From Polymorphospora lycopeni (lineage in GTDB: Bacteria > Actinomycetota > Actinomycetes > Mycobacteriales > Micromonosporaceae): 64,000 bases of DNA. Positions 50,388 to 59,899 of the stretch are shown here, piece by piece; positions within the stretch are counted from its first letter, which is position 1; the number at the start of each line of letters is the position of its first letter. Made by a program: the position numbers and the translations under genes. Below the pieces are notes generated by a model. It made no database searches. It was not told where the DNA came from and saw nothing but the letters and a program-made list of their open reading frames with translations. The stretch covers positions 1 through 64,000 of the forward strand of contig NZ_JBCGDC010000004.1 in assembly GCF_042237075.1 (NCBI RefSeq). The letters run 5' to 3'.

Positions 50388-51671
50388 TCACTGGTTCTTC
50401 GCCACCGTGGTGATGTCCTTGACGACCTGCTCAGGTGTCTTGGACCCGGCGACCAGTTCGGCGACGCTGTCGTTGACCTGCTGGCCGAGCGCGGGCGGGT
50501 ATGCCTGGTCGAGGTAGAGCTGGAAGCCGGTCGCCGCGGCCAGGCTCGCCGCGACCGCCTTGCCGTTGGGGTCGGCGATCGCGTCCACCGCGTCGCGTAC
50601 GGTCGGCAGCACCGCGCCGGTGGCCGCGGACTTGCGCTGGTTGCCCGCTTCGAGCAGGGCGCGCAGGAAGTCGACGGTGGCGGACGGGGCGTCGCGTCCC
50701 ACGGCGAAGCCGTTGCCCCCGCCGAACACGTCGGACACCGTGCCCTTGCCGCCGTCGACGGCCGGGAACGGGAAGAAGCCGAGCTTGTCGCCCAGGCCCT
50801 TCTTGTCGGCGGACAGCGATGCCTGCACCGACGGCGCCCACTGGCCCATCAGTTCCATCGCGGCACCACCGTTGACCATGGTGGCCGCCTGGCCGTCCGG
50901 TGAGCTGTAGTCGGCGCCGAGGAAGTCCTTCTGGAACGGGGCGAGGTCGACCAGTTCCTTCAAGCGGGTGCCGGCGGCGACGAGGTCGGGGGTGTCGAAG
51001 TTGGCGTCGGTGCCGGCCTGCTGCAGGGCGGTCGGGCCGCCGATCCGCATGGCCAGGTAGGACCAGTAGAAGTGGGCCGGCCACTTCTCCTTGCCGGCGA
51101 GCGCGATCGGGGTGATCCCGGCGGCCTTGATCCGGCTGACGGCGGCGAGGAATTCGGTCCAGGTGGTCGGTACGGCCGCGACGCCGGCCCGGGTGAAGAG
51201 GTCCTTGTTGTACCAGAAGCCGACCATGCCGACGTCGAACGGAATGCCGTAGATCTTGCCGTCGATGGTGAACGGCTCGACCGACACCGGCAGCAGGTTG
51301 CCGATCCACGGCTGTACGTCGGCGGTGAGGTCCTTGACCAGGCCGGCCTCGACCTGCTGCCGCAGCACTCCCCCGCCCCACGACTGGAACAGGTCGGGTG
51401 GGGATCCGGCCTGCGTGGCGGTGGTGAGCTTGGCCTTGAACGCCTCGTTCTCCAGCGGCTGGATCTCGACCTTCAGGTTGCCCCGGGCCGCCTCGTACTC
51501 CCTGGCCATCGCCGCCCAGACGGAGAGCATCGGCTCGGTGTTCTGGATGTGCCACCAGTTGACGGTCTGGGCACCGTCGGGGTCGGTGGCGTCGTCGCTG
51601 CAGGCGCCGAGCAGGAGCGCGCCGGCGCTGGCACCGGCGAGGCCCATGAGGGATCTACGGGAGAGGCGCAT
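50388..51671 (-). CDS. Carbohydrate ABC transporter substrate-binding lipoprotein
   Basis: The 427-residue protein has an RR-containing lipoprotein signal (RLSRRSLMGLAGASAGALLLGAC) and a type 1 sugar-binding fold (VNWWHIQNTEPMLSVWAAMAREYE; FQSWGGGVLRQQVEAGLVKDLT; YGIPFDVGMVGFWYNKDLF). The ATG at 51671 is chosen because it begins the signal. It resembles xylobiose/oligosaccharide-binding BxlE proteins. It heads the operon and is divergent from GH43. Confidence 0.9.
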   Translation of the reverse strand: MRLSRRSLMGLAGASAGALLLGACSDDATDPDGAQTVNWWHIQNTEPMLSVWAAMAREYEAARGNLKVEIQPLENEAFKAKLTTATQAGSPPDLFQSWGGGVLRQQVEAGLVKDLTADVQPWIGNLLPVSVEPFTIDGKIYGIPFDVGMVGFWYNKDLFTRAGVAAVPTTWTEFLAAVSRIKAAGITPIALAGKEKWPAHFYWSYLAMRIGGPTALQQAGTDANFDTPDLVAAGTRLKELVDLAPFQKDFLGADYSSPDGQAATMVNGGAAMELMGQWAPSVQASLSADKKGLGDKLGFFPFPAVDGGKGTVSDVFGGGNGFAVGRDAPSATVDFLRALLEAGNQRKSAATGAVLPTVRDAVDAIADPNGKAVAASLAAATGFQLYLDQAYPPALGQQVNDSVAELVAGSKTPEQVVKDITTVAKNQ

Positions 51672-51751
51672 TGTCTTGATCCGTCCCTTCGGGGGTGGTT
51701 GCAGGGCACTCGGATGCCGGCTCAGCACCGGAACATACGGGGAGAATGGCC

Positions 51752-51760
51752 GAAACTTTC
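51752..51760. promoter_or_regulatory. LacI-type operator half-palindrome GAAACTTTC
   Basis: GAAA-C-TTTC lies 81 bases upstream of the binding-protein gene. The same core with opposite centre recurs at 51887-51899. CGAAA..TTTCG-type dyads are bound by actinomycete LacI sugar repressors. Confidence 0.55.
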
Positions 51761-51886
51761 AGGCTGGAGTCAGCAGCTTCCATCGATGACCGGCACGTTA
51801 CGACGCCGATACAGCACGGGTCAAGGGCTGTCCTGCATAGAACAAGACGGATACCGTGTGCCAAGACCTGAGCGCGACTGATCAAA

Positions 51887-51899
51887 ACTTTCGGAAAGT
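51887..51899. promoter_or_regulatory. LacI-type operator ACTTTCGGAAAGT
   Basis: A perfect 13-bp odd palindrome (ACTTTC-G-GAAAGT) sits 33 bases upstream of the GH43 start. It probably lets the LacI protein at 47339 repress the glycosidase together with the ABC operon. Confidence 0.65.
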
Positions 51900-51931
51900 C
51901 GCCGGAAGCGGCACACCTGGAGGGCCGAAAC

Positions 51932-53557
51932 ATGTCGACCGACATCGCGGGGGTGGCGACGGCCGCCACGTCGATCCGCAATCCGATCCTGAGCGGCTTC
52001 CATCCCGACCCGTCCATCCTGCGGGTGGGCGACGACTACTACCTGGCCACCTCGACCTTCGAGTGGTATCCCGGGGTGCGGGTGCACCACTCGCGCGACC
52101 TGGTGCACTGGCGGGCACTGGGCGGCATCATCACCGAGCGGCGCCTGCTCGACCTGCGCGGCGCCGGCGACTCCAACGGCGTATGGGCACCTGATCTGTC
52201 CTATGTGGATGGCTTGTTCCACCTGGTGTACAGCGACGTGGCCAGCTTCGCCAGCGGCTACTGGGACCCGCAGAACTACCTCATCACCGCGCCCGACATC
52301 GGCGGCCCCTGGTCGGACCCGGTCCGGCTGCACGCCCACGGGTTCGACGCCTCGCTCTTCCACGACGACGACGGCACGAGCTGGCTGCTGGCCCTGAGCG
52401 CCGACTGGCGCCCCGGCCGCGACCGCTTCGGCGGCATCGAGATCCAGCGCTACGACCGGGCCGCGCGCCGCCTCGTCGGCCAGGCCCGGCTCATCTTCGC
52501 CGGCACCGAGGCCGGTGTCACCGAGGGGCCGCGCCTCTACCGGCACGACGGCTGGTACTACCTGGTCACCGCCGAGGGCGGCACGAGCTGGGAACACCAG
52601 GTGACCGTCGCCCGGTCCCGGAACCTGCTCGGGCCGTACCTGACCGACCCGGCCGGCCCGCTGCTGACCTCCGCCGGCCGCCCCCACCTGCGGTTGCAGA
52701 AGGCCGGCCACGGCAGCCTGGTGCGCACCCAGAGCGGGCAGTGGTATCTGGCCCACCTCGTCGGGCGGCCGTACAGCCCGCTGGGCAACTGCGTGCTCGG
52801 GCGGGAGACCGCGCTCCAGCCCGTCGACTGGCCGGCCGGCGACTGGCCCGCCGTCGCGGGCGGGGTTCCCGCCGACGAGATCGCCGCCCCCGACCTGCCC
52901 GCACACCCCTGGCCGGCGGAGCCGGCGAGCGACGACTTCGACGAGCCACGCCTACGCACCGCCTGGTCCACGCTGCGCCGGCCGGCCACCCCGGACTGGG
53001 TCGACCTGACCAGCCGCCCCTCCCACCTGCGGATACACGGCGGGCAGTCGCCTGTCGGCCGGCAGGCACCGAGCCTGGTCGCCCGCCGGGTCGGCGCCAC
53101 GCACTGCTCACTGGAGACGGTGCTGGAGTTCGACCCCGCCGACCACCGGAAACTCGCCGGCGTGACCGGCTACTACAACACCGCCAACTGGTACTACGCC
53201 TACCTCACCCGGGCCGACGACGGCCGGCGGGTGCTCGAGGTGCTCAGTTGTGACAGCGGCCGGCTGACCGCCCACCCCGGGCTGCGCGTCGACGCCGACA
53301 CCGCCGGCCCGGTGGGGCTGCGGGTGACCTTCGACGGTCCGGTGCTGCACTTCGCGTACGACCTCGGTGACGGCTGGGACGAGTTGCCGGCCCGGTTCGA
53401 CGCCACCACCCTGTCCGACGAGCACGCCGCGATCATGGTCGACGGCGAGCCGGCCGCCTGGGGCTTCACCGGCGCCTTCCTCGGCCTGTGGGTGCAGGAC
53501 CTGGGCGCCGACGGCGCGTACGCCGACTTCGACCACGCCACCTACCGGGAACACTGA
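51932..53557 (+). CDS. Glycoside hydrolase family 43 (beta-xylosidase/alpha-L-arabinofuranosidase-like)
   Basis: The 541-residue cytoplasmic enzyme has a five-bladed propeller with the base Asp in NPILSGFHPDPSILRVGDDYYLATSTFEWYPGV, the pKa-modulating Asp in DASLFHDDDG and the acid Glu in GVTEGPRLYR. A C-terminal beta-sandwich of about 200 residues follows (SHLRIHGGQSP...), as in GH43 xylosidases. No signal peptide is visible, so it cleaves imported oligosaccharides. It is divergent from the ABC operon. Confidence 0.92.
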   Translation: MSTDIAGVATAATSIRNPILSGFHPDPSILRVGDDYYLATSTFEWYPGVRVHHSRDLVHWRALGGIITERRLLDLRGAGDSNGVWAPDLSYVDGLFHLVYSDVASFASGYWDPQNYLITAPDIGGPWSDPVRLHAHGFDASLFHDDDGTSWLLALSADWRPGRDRFGGIEIQRYDRAARRLVGQARLIFAGTEAGVTEGPRLYRHDGWYYLVTAEGGTSWEHQVTVARSRNLLGPYLTDPAGPLLTSAGRPHLRLQKAGHGSLVRTQSGQWYLAHLVGRPYSPLGNCVLGRETALQPVDWPAGDWPAVAGGVPADEIAAPDLPAHPWPAEPASDDFDEPRLRTAWSTLRRPATPDWVDLTSRPSHLRIHGGQSPVGRQAPSLVARRVGATHCSLETVLEFDPADHRKLAGVTGYYNTANWYYAYLTRADDGRRVLEVLSCDSGRLTAHPGLRVDADTAGPVGLRVTFDGPVLHFAYDLGDGWDELPARFDATTLSDEHAAIMVDGEPAAWGFTGAFLGLWVQDLGADGAYADFDHATYREH

Positions 53558-53573
53558 GGCCGGACAGACCCGC

Positions 53574-53596
53574 CGGGGCCGGTGCGCCCGGCCCCG
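53574..53596. terminator. Bidirectional terminator between GH43 and the alcohol dehydrogenase gene
   Basis: CGGGGCCGG (53574-53582) and CCGGCCCCG (53588-53596) form a 9-bp stem with a 5-base loop between two convergent genes 51 bases apart. Confidence 0.7.
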
Positions 53597-53608
53597 CGCC
53601 ACCCTCGG

Positions 53609-54784
53609 TCACGGCTTCAGGACGACCTTGACGCAGTCCTCCCGCTTGTTCTTGAAGATGTCGTAGCCGTGCGGCGCGTCGTCCAGGCGCATGGTGTGGG
53701 TGATGATGGCGCTCGGGTCGATCTCGCCCTTGCGGATGCGGTCCAGCAGCGGGCGCATGTAGCGCTGCACGTGCGCCTGCCCCGACCGCATGGTCAGGGA
53801 CCGGTTCATGAACGACCCCATCGGGAACTTGTCGATGAAGCCGGTGTACGCGCCGATCGCCGAGATCGTGCCACCGTTGCGGCAGCTCAGCACCGCCTCG
53901 CGCAACGCGTGCGGCCGGTCGGTCTCCGCCTTCACCGTCTGTTTGGCCTTGTCGTACGCGTGCAGCGCCGCCGACGCGTGATGGCCCTCCATCCCGACGG
54001 CGTCGATGCAGGCGTCCGGCCCCCGGCCGGCGGTCATCTCCCGCAGCGCGTCCATGACGTCGGTGTCCTCGTAGTTGATGGTCTCGGCGCCCGCCCGCTC
54101 CCGGGCCAGCCGCAGGCGGTACGGGAACCGGTCGATGACGATGACCCGGCCCGCGCCCAGTAGGAACGCGCTCACGGCGGAGAAGTAGCCGACCGGTCCC
54201 GCGCCCCAGACGGCGACGACGTCGCCGCGGCTGATGTCGCACATCTCGGCGGCCATGTAGCCGGTGGGTAGCACGTCGGACAGGAACAGCACCTTCTCGT
54301 CCGGCAGGTCGTCCTCGATCTTCAGCGCGCCGACGTCGGCGAAGGGCACCCGCGCGTACTGCGCCTGCCCACCGGCGTAGCCGCCCAGCAGGTGCGAGTA
54401 GCCGAAGATGCCGGCGGGTGAGTGCCCCATCGCCAGCTCGGCGACCGCCGCGTTGGGGTTGGAGTTCTCGCACAGCGAGTAGAGGCCGCGTTCGCAGGAG
54501 GTGCAGTTCCCGCAGGCGATCGGGAACGCGACGACGACGCGGTCGCCGACGCGCAGTCCGTCGCGTACGCCGTTGCCCAACTCGACGATCTCGCCCATGA
54601 ACTCGTGGCCGAGTACGTCGCCCTTCCTCATCGCCGGAAGGTAGCCCTGCAACAGGTGCAGGTCGGATCCGCAGATCGCCGTCGAGGTGACGCGTACGAC
54701 GGCGTCGCGCGGGTTGATGATCCGCGGATCGGGCACGTCCTCGACCGCCACGTTGTTCGGGGCGACCCAGCAGTTCGCTCTCAT
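53609..54784 (-). CDS. Zinc-dependent alcohol dehydrogenase (formaldehyde-dehydrogenase-like)
   Basis: The 391-residue MDR enzyme has the catalytic zinc Cys in TAICGSDLHLL, GHEFMGEIVELG, the structural-zinc cysteines in CGNCTSCERGLYSLC and the NAD-binding VWGAGPVGYFSAVSA. It resembles glutathione-independent formaldehyde dehydrogenases. The ATG at 54784 lies 17 bases after the SRPBCC-protein gene stop, so the two form an operon. Confidence 0.9.
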   Translation of the reverse strand: MRANCWVAPNNVAVEDVPDPRIINPRDAVVRVTSTAICGSDLHLLQGYLPAMRKGDVLGHEFMGEIVELGNGVRDGLRVGDRVVVAFPIACGNCTSCERGLYSLCENSNPNAAVAELAMGHSPAGIFGYSHLLGGYAGGQAQYARVPFADVGALKIEDDLPDEKVLFLSDVLPTGYMAAEMCDISRGDVVAVWGAGPVGYFSAVSAFLLGAGRVIVIDRFPYRLRLARERAGAETINYEDTDVMDALREMTAGRGPDACIDAVGMEGHHASAALHAYDKAKQTVKAETDRPHALREAVLSCRNGGTISAIGAYTGFIDKFPMGSFMNRSLTMRSGQAHVQRYMRPLLDRIRKGEIDPSAIITHTMRLDDAPHGYDIFKNKREDCVKVVLKP

Positions 54785-54801
54785 GTTCCCTCACCTTCCG
54801 G

Positions 54802-55773
54802 TCAACGCGTCGCGAGCGGCTGCGCCGGGCGCTGCATCATCTGTTGTCGCAGGCTGGTCCCCTCCGGGCTGCCGTCGGACCGGGTGATCTCGCCCGTCTC
54901 GATGACCTGCTTGAACCGCCGCAGGTCGTCGCAGATCTGCTGGTGCGGGTTCTCACCGAAGAGCTTGGCGATCCGCGCGCCGAACCTGCCACCCGGCGCG
55001 GTGAACCCGAGTTCGACCCGTACCTCGGTGCCGCGCCCGCCGCCGGCCGGGACGAAACGTACGCAGCCGGAGTTCGGCAGCCCGCCGCCGGCGACCGAAC
55101 GCCACATGATCAGCTCGTTGGGGCGGTCGTCGACGACCTCCGCCTCCCAGTCCACGGTCTGCCCGGCCGGCGCCTTCGCCGTCCAGTGCGACCGCCGGTC
55201 ACCGGTCGTCCGCACCGACTCGAGGTGGTACATGAAGCGCGGCAGGTTCTCGAAGTCGTGCCAGAAGCGGTACGTGTCCTCGACGCCGCGGTTCACCGTC
55301 ACCGAGGCACGGACGCGGTCACCGGTCGTGCGCCGGGCACCCCGGGTGGTGCGTACGGCCGTGTAGAGGTCGACGGCGGCGATGCCGGCGACCGCCAGCG
55401 TCGCGTACGTCAGGCGCTGCCGCCGGTCCCCCTGCCGGTCCCGCATCGCCATGGCGCACGCGGCCAGGTCGACGGCGTCGCCGGCGACCCGCGCCCACAT
55501 CCCCCACCGGGCCCGGCGCGGGATCAGCAGCGCCGCCGCGGTGCCGAGTTCCCGGGCGCCGGCGATTCGCAGCACGGTCCGCGCCGTCGGGGAGTCGTCG
55601 ACACCGCAGAGCCGGCTGACCGCCGGCTGCGCGGCGAGGGCGGCGACGCCCAGGCCGAGGCTGAACCAGCCCAGGATGCGTGCCATCGACTGCGGTTCGC
55701 GGTCCTCGGATTCCCGCTGGATGCCGAGGGCGTCCGTCACCGAGCGGACGTCCATCGAGTCTCTACCGCCCAT
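54802..55773 (-). CDS. Membrane protein with C-terminal cyclase/dehydrase (SRPBCC) domain
   Basis: The 323-residue protein has three or four membrane helices (ILGWFSLGLGVAALAA, ELGTAAALLIPRR, LTYATLAVAGIAAVDLYTA) and then a helix-grip domain (VTVNRGVEDTYRFWHDFENLPRFMYHLESVRTTGDRRSHW). The start is uncertain: ATGs at 55773 and 55755 both fit. It probably acts with the alcohol dehydrogenase encoded next. Confidence 0.8.
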   Translation of the reverse strand: MGGRDSMDVRSVTDALGIQRESEDREPQSMARILGWFSLGLGVAALAAQPAVSRLCGVDDSPTARTVLRIAGARELGTAAALLIPRRARWGMWARVAGDAVDLAACAMAMRDRQGDRRQRLTYATLAVAGIAAVDLYTAVRTTRGARRTTGDRVRASVTVNRGVEDTYRFWHDFENLPRFMYHLESVRTTGDRRSHWTAKAPAGQTVDWEAEVVDDRPNELIMWRSVAGGGLPNSGCVRFVPAGGGRGTEVRVELGFTAPGGRFGARIAKLFGENPHQQICDDLRRFKQVIETGEITRSDGSPEGTSLRQQMMQRPAQPLATR

Positions 55774-55884
55774 TGTTCCTACCGCCCATTCGCCTCTCCT
55801 CGGTCCGATGGTGGTGCCGCCGGTCACCGGCGGCGCGGCGCGCATTCCCGCAAATGCGCGGTTCACGCCTGCCGACGCGGGCGG

Positions 55885-56192
55885 GGTGGCAACCGACGGT
55901 CGGGACGGCCGAGTTGACCGTGGCCGGGGTGGCCGTCGGGTTGCCGCTGGGATAGATCACGGCGGCACCGGCGACGTACGGTGCGGCGAACGAGGTGCCG
56001 CCCGGTGTACGTCGCGGTGTCGCTGGTCCGCCAGACCGAGGTGATGTCGACGCCGGGGGCGAACAGGTCGAGCGCCGTGCCGTAGTTGGACCAGGTGGGG
56101 CGGGTGTCGGTGCGGTTGGTCGCGCCGACGGTGAGAGCCTGGGTAAACCGGGCCGGGGAGGTGTTGGCCGCCGGGACGCCGGAGTTGCCGCA
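55885..56192 (-). pseudogene. Frameshifted, truncated S8 (subtilisin-like) protease remnant
   Basis: Minus-strand sequence reads GNSGVPAANTSPARFTQALTVGATNRTDTRPTWSNYGTALDLFAPGVDITSVWRTSDTATYTG and, after a one-base insertion at about 56001-56003, continues in another frame with the catalytic Ser motif GGTSFAAPYVAGAA. The catalytic Asp and His domains are missing. It is a dead fragment of a secreted protease. Confidence 0.8.
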
Positions 56193-56712
56193 AGGGCGCC
56201 GTTTCCGGCCCGGAAAGAACGCCAGAAGCCATCGACAAGTTGGCCGTCGCCGATCAATTGCCATTTCTTACACAGCCCGCTCCATTCGCAATTCCGATGA
56301 CAAAGAAAATTGAGACAAGGCGATGTGAATTCGAGACCGAAGCCACCCCGCCGACCGGGCCGCGCCCGGAGCGCAGCAACCCGGCACGCCGACACCGTGG
56401 ACCTCCAGGCCGAACGCCGGTCAGCGGGAGCCGCCACCCCCCTCCGAGATCACCTCCGGCACCGCGGCATCCCGGCCGGCACCCCCGGAACCTGCCGGCA
56501 TCACGCCCTTGACCAGGGCGAAACATCACGCACGGCAACAACGGTGACAGGCGCCCGCCACCGGGCCGCTACACAAAGTTAAAAATCGACGAACTGTTGA
56601 CTGGCGATCGGAGCCCGTTCTAGCGTTCCCCTCAATCGAACGGCGTACGGCAGATCGGAACAGGGCCAGCGCCGCTCGGTCAAGCGGGACAGCCTCGAGA
56701 GGGGGTCCGGAC
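56193..56712. other. Intergenic region with promoter for the flavoenzyme operon
   Basis: No gene is supported in these 520 bases; GC content drops near 56250-56330 and 56575-56600. The protease relic's upstream edge fades here. A promoter for the downstream operon lies at its end. Confidence 0.5.
56597..56626 (+). promoter_or_regulatory. Sigma-70-like promoter of the flavoenzyme operon
   Basis: TTGACT (56597-56602) and TAGCGT (56621-56626) are 18 bases apart, a good housekeeping-type promoter about 87 bases upstream of the start at 56713. Confidence 0.55.
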
Positions 56713-58737
56713 ATGGCCGTCGATGATCTGCACCGGCTCTTCACGCCGGTCCAACTTGGCCGGGTGGCGTTACGCAACCGGGTCTTCGTACCAGGACACA
56801 CAACCAACTTCGGGCGCGCCAACGAACCCACCCGACGGCACGCCGCCTACCACGCCGAACGGGCCGCCGGCGGGGTCGGCCTGATCGTCACCGAGGCGAT
56901 CCGCGTCCACCCGACCAGCGCCGGGCGGCACATCAGCCTCGGCAGCTTCGACGACGCGTCGATCCCCGCGTACGCCGCCGTCGCCGACGCCGTACACCAG
57001 CACGGGGCGGCGCTGTTCGCCCAGATCATGCACGCCGGGCGGCAGGCCAACGGCGACGCGACCCGCACCGCGGCCTGGTCCGCCTCGCCGCTGCCGTGGG
57101 CCACCGGCGCCCACGTGCCGCACGCGATGGGCCGCGCCGACATCGCGGTGGTCGTCGCCGCGTTCGCGGCCGCCGCCCGCCGGATGCGCGAAGCCGGGTA
57201 CGACGGGCTGGAGGTCCACGCCGGACACGGCCACCTGCTGCAACAGTTCCTCTCCCCGAAGACCAACCTGCGCGACGACGCGTACGGCGGCAGCCCGGCC
57301 AACCGGCTGCGGCTGACCCGCGAGGTGCTGACCGCGGTGTTCGCGGCCGCCGGCGACCTGCCCGTCGGCCTGCGGGTCAGCGCCGACGAGTTCCTGCCCG
57401 GCGGCCTCGACCCGCACGCCGTGGTGGAGATCGTCGCGACGCTGCGCGCCGAGTTCCCGCTGGCGTTCGTCCACGTCAGCCACTCCGCCTACCACGGCAG
57501 CTACTCGCTGGCGACGCAGATGGCCGACATGAGCTTCGGACACGCTCCGTTCCGCCACCACGCGGCACTGTTCAAACGCGAGTTCCCGGACCTGCCGGTG
57601 CTCGCCGTCTGCCGGCTCGACAGCCTGCCCGAGGCGGCCGAACTGGTCGCGGACGGCGACGCCGACCTGGTCGGCCTGGCCCGCCCGCACATCGCCGACC
57701 CGCACCTGGTGCGCAAGGCGATGGCCGGCCGGCACCACGAGGTCCGCTCCTGCCTGGCCTGCAACCAGGGCTGCATCGGACGGCTGGAGAGCAGCCTGCC
57801 GATCTCCTGCGTGGTCAACCCGGAGGTCGGCGCCGAACGCGAATGGGCGGACGCCTGGTCGGACCGGTCCGCCGGCACCGCCCGCCGGGTACTCGTCGTC
57901 GGCGGCGGGCCGGCCGGACTGGAGGCGGCGCTGAGCGCCGCCCGCGCCGGCCACCGGGTGACCCTGGCCGAGGCCGGCGACCGGCTCGGCGGCCAGGTCA
58001 CCCTGGCCGCCCGCGTCCCCGGCCGGGAACGGCTCGGCCTGCTCACCGACGACCTGGCCCGCGCCGTGACGGCCGCCGGCGTCGAGGTACGCCTCGGCGA
58101 GCGGATCGACACGGCCGACGTGCTCGCCGGCGATTTCCAGGACGTGATCGTGGCGACCGGCGCCCGCCCGGCGCGCCGCGAGCTGCCCGGCGGCCCGCCG
58201 GTGCTCGACCTCGCCACCGCCGTCGCCGACCTGGTCGAGCCGGCCGCGCCGCTCACCGGCGACGTGGTGGTGCTCGACGACGAGGGCACCTGGGCGGCGG
58301 CCTCGGTCGCCGAGCAGCTCGCCCGGCTCGGCGCCCGGGTACACCTGGTCTCGCCGACCGCCGGCGTCAGCGCCCGGATCACCACCTACTCCAAACTCGC
58401 CCTGCTCGACCGGTTCCGCCAGCTGGGCGTACGACTCCACCTGATGCGTACGGCGCACGCCGCCGGACCGTCCACCGTGGAGCTGATCGACCCGCTCACC
58501 GGGGACGCGGAGCCGCTGGCCGGAATCACCGCCGTCGTCGACGCCGGCGCCGCGACCGCCGACGACGACCTCTACCGGGCGCTGGAGTCCCGGCCGGACG
58601 GACCACGGGTCCACCTGGTCGGCGACGCCAACGCGCCCCGCACCGCCTTCGAAGCCGTCTACGAGGGACGCCTGGCCGGCGCGTTCCTCGGCCGCCACGA
58701 CACCGGCCCGGCCCGCCGGGTGCTGCTCGCCCACTGA
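56713..58737 (+). CDS. 2,4-dienoyl-CoA reductase-like Fe-S flavoenzyme (FadH/TMADH family)
   Basis: The 674-residue enzyme has three parts. An FMN TIM barrel (1-330) carries YDGLEVHAGHGHLLQQFLSPKTNLRDDAYGG; a [4Fe-4S] site follows (SCLACNQGCIG...ISC); and an FAD/NAD(P) half begins RRVLVVGGGPAGLEAALSAARAGHRVTLAEAGDRLGGQ. The family reduces dienoyl-CoA or demethylates amines (trimethylamine, histamine). It is the first gene of the operon, after GAGAGGGGG. The true substrate is unknown. Confidence 0.9.
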   Translation: MAVDDLHRLFTPVQLGRVALRNRVFVPGHTTNFGRANEPTRRHAAYHAERAAGGVGLIVTEAIRVHPTSAGRHISLGSFDDASIPAYAAVADAVHQHGAALFAQIMHAGRQANGDATRTAAWSASPLPWATGAHVPHAMGRADIAVVVAAFAAAARRMREAGYDGLEVHAGHGHLLQQFLSPKTNLRDDAYGGSPANRLRLTREVLTAVFAAAGDLPVGLRVSADEFLPGGLDPHAVVEIVATLRAEFPLAFVHVSHSAYHGSYSLATQMADMSFGHAPFRHHAALFKREFPDLPVLAVCRLDSLPEAAELVADGDADLVGLARPHIADPHLVRKAMAGRHHEVRSCLACNQGCIGRLESSLPISCVVNPEVGAEREWADAWSDRSAGTARRVLVVGGGPAGLEAALSAARAGHRVTLAEAGDRLGGQVTLAARVPGRERLGLLTDDLARAVTAAGVEVRLGERIDTADVLAGDFQDVIVATGARPARRELPGGPPVLDLATAVADLVEPAAPLTGDVVVLDDEGTWAAASVAEQLARLGARVHLVSPTAGVSARITTYSKLALLDRFRQLGVRLHLMRTAHAAGPSTVELIDPLTGDAEPLAGITAVVDAGAATADDDLYRALESRPDGPRVHLVGDANAPRTAFEAVYEGRLAGAFLGRHDTGPARRVLLAH

Positions 58738-58825
58738 CCGGGGGCGTACCCGCCGGCGGCGCCCGGGCCCGACCCGACTCCGACCGCCGCCATGACCAGA
58801 CCGACCGACCGACAGGAGACCCGAC

Positions 58826-59899
58826 ATGTTCGATGTCGAGGAACGGCTCACCCTGGACGAGCGTTCCGCCGTCGACTTCGTACTGAACCTGCGCAAGCGC
58901 TGGGCCGACACCGTCTACCCGGCACTCGCGCAGGAGTACCGTGCCACCGGCGAGCCGGCGGCCACCATCGACGACGCCGGGACCCGGCTGCGTGACCTGC
59001 CGCTCTATCCGTGGTTCAGCCACCTGGAGCGGGTGCAGCAGAAGATGCTGTGGAAGCTGGCCGGCGACGCGGTCCTGCGCCGCGCCGACGAGTTGATCGA
59101 CCAGCTCGACCGGCCGGAGCGGCCGAAGGGCAACCTGGCGCTCGACGCCGGCCTGGACCTGCCGTCCTGGTACACCGACTACGACATCCACATCCAGCCC
59201 GGCGGGTTCTTCTCCGACGACCTGTCGGCGTACGTGTACGAGTTCGGCGCCCGGATCGTGATGCTGCGCGACAACGACGGCTACAAGTTCCACACGCTGT
59301 TCACCGACACCGCGCTGCCGGACGTACCCGGTGCGACCCGGGTCGTCGACATCGGCTGCGGATTCGGCAAGAGCACCCGTCCGCTGGTCGGCAGGTACCC
59401 GGGCGCGGAGGTGATCGGCGTCGACTTCGCCGCCCCCGGGCTGCGGCTGGCGCACGCCGAGGCCGAGGCCGCCGGCCTGGCGATCGACTTCCGGCAGGCC
59501 GACGGCCGCGCCACCGGCATCGAGGCGGACAGCTGCGACGTGGTCACCGGGACGATGGTCCTGCACGAGATGCCGGCCGAGGCGATCCGGGAAACCATCG
59601 TCGAGGCGGCCCGCCTGCTCAAGCCCGGCGGCGCCCTGCGGTTCCTGGAGTTCCAGCTCACCGGCGACCCGCTGCGCGACGCCACGGTGTACGAGCACGC
59701 CGAGCGCAACAACGAACCCTTCTTCCACGCGCTGTTCGGCAGCGACCTGCTGGAGATCTGCGCGCAGGCCGGTCTCACCGACGCCTCCTGGACCCCCTTC
59801 GACGAGCGCACCCACGGCGTACGGCCGGAGGGCTGGGGCGACCGGGTCGAGTGGCACTTCCCCTGGGCGGTCCTTTCCGCCACGAAGCCGGAGGCATGA
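58826..59899 (+). CDS. Class I SAM-dependent methyltransferase with long N-terminal domain
   Basis: The 357-residue protein has an unusual about 165-residue helical N-terminal part (LRDLPLYPWFSHLERVQQKMLWKLAGDAVL...DLPSWYTDYDIHIQPGGFFSDDLSAYVYEFGA). The SAM fold follows, with VVDIGCGFGKSTRPL, VIGVDFAAPGLRLA and VTGTMVLHEMPAEAI. The N-terminal extension probably shapes the substrate pocket. It overlaps the next gene (ATGATGA). Confidence 0.87.
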   Translation: MFDVEERLTLDERSAVDFVLNLRKRWADTVYPALAQEYRATGEPAATIDDAGTRLRDLPLYPWFSHLERVQQKMLWKLAGDAVLRRADELIDQLDRPERPKGNLALDAGLDLPSWYTDYDIHIQPGGFFSDDLSAYVYEFGARIVMLRDNDGYKFHTLFTDTALPDVPGATRVVDIGCGFGKSTRPLVGRYPGAEVIGVDFAAPGLRLAHAEAEAAGLAIDFRQADGRATGIEADSCDVVTGTMVLHEMPAEAIRETIVEAARLLKPGGALRFLEFQLTGDPLRDATVYEHAERNNEPFFHALFGSDLLEICAQAGLTDASWTPFDERTHGVRPEGWGDRVEWHFPWAVLSATKPEA

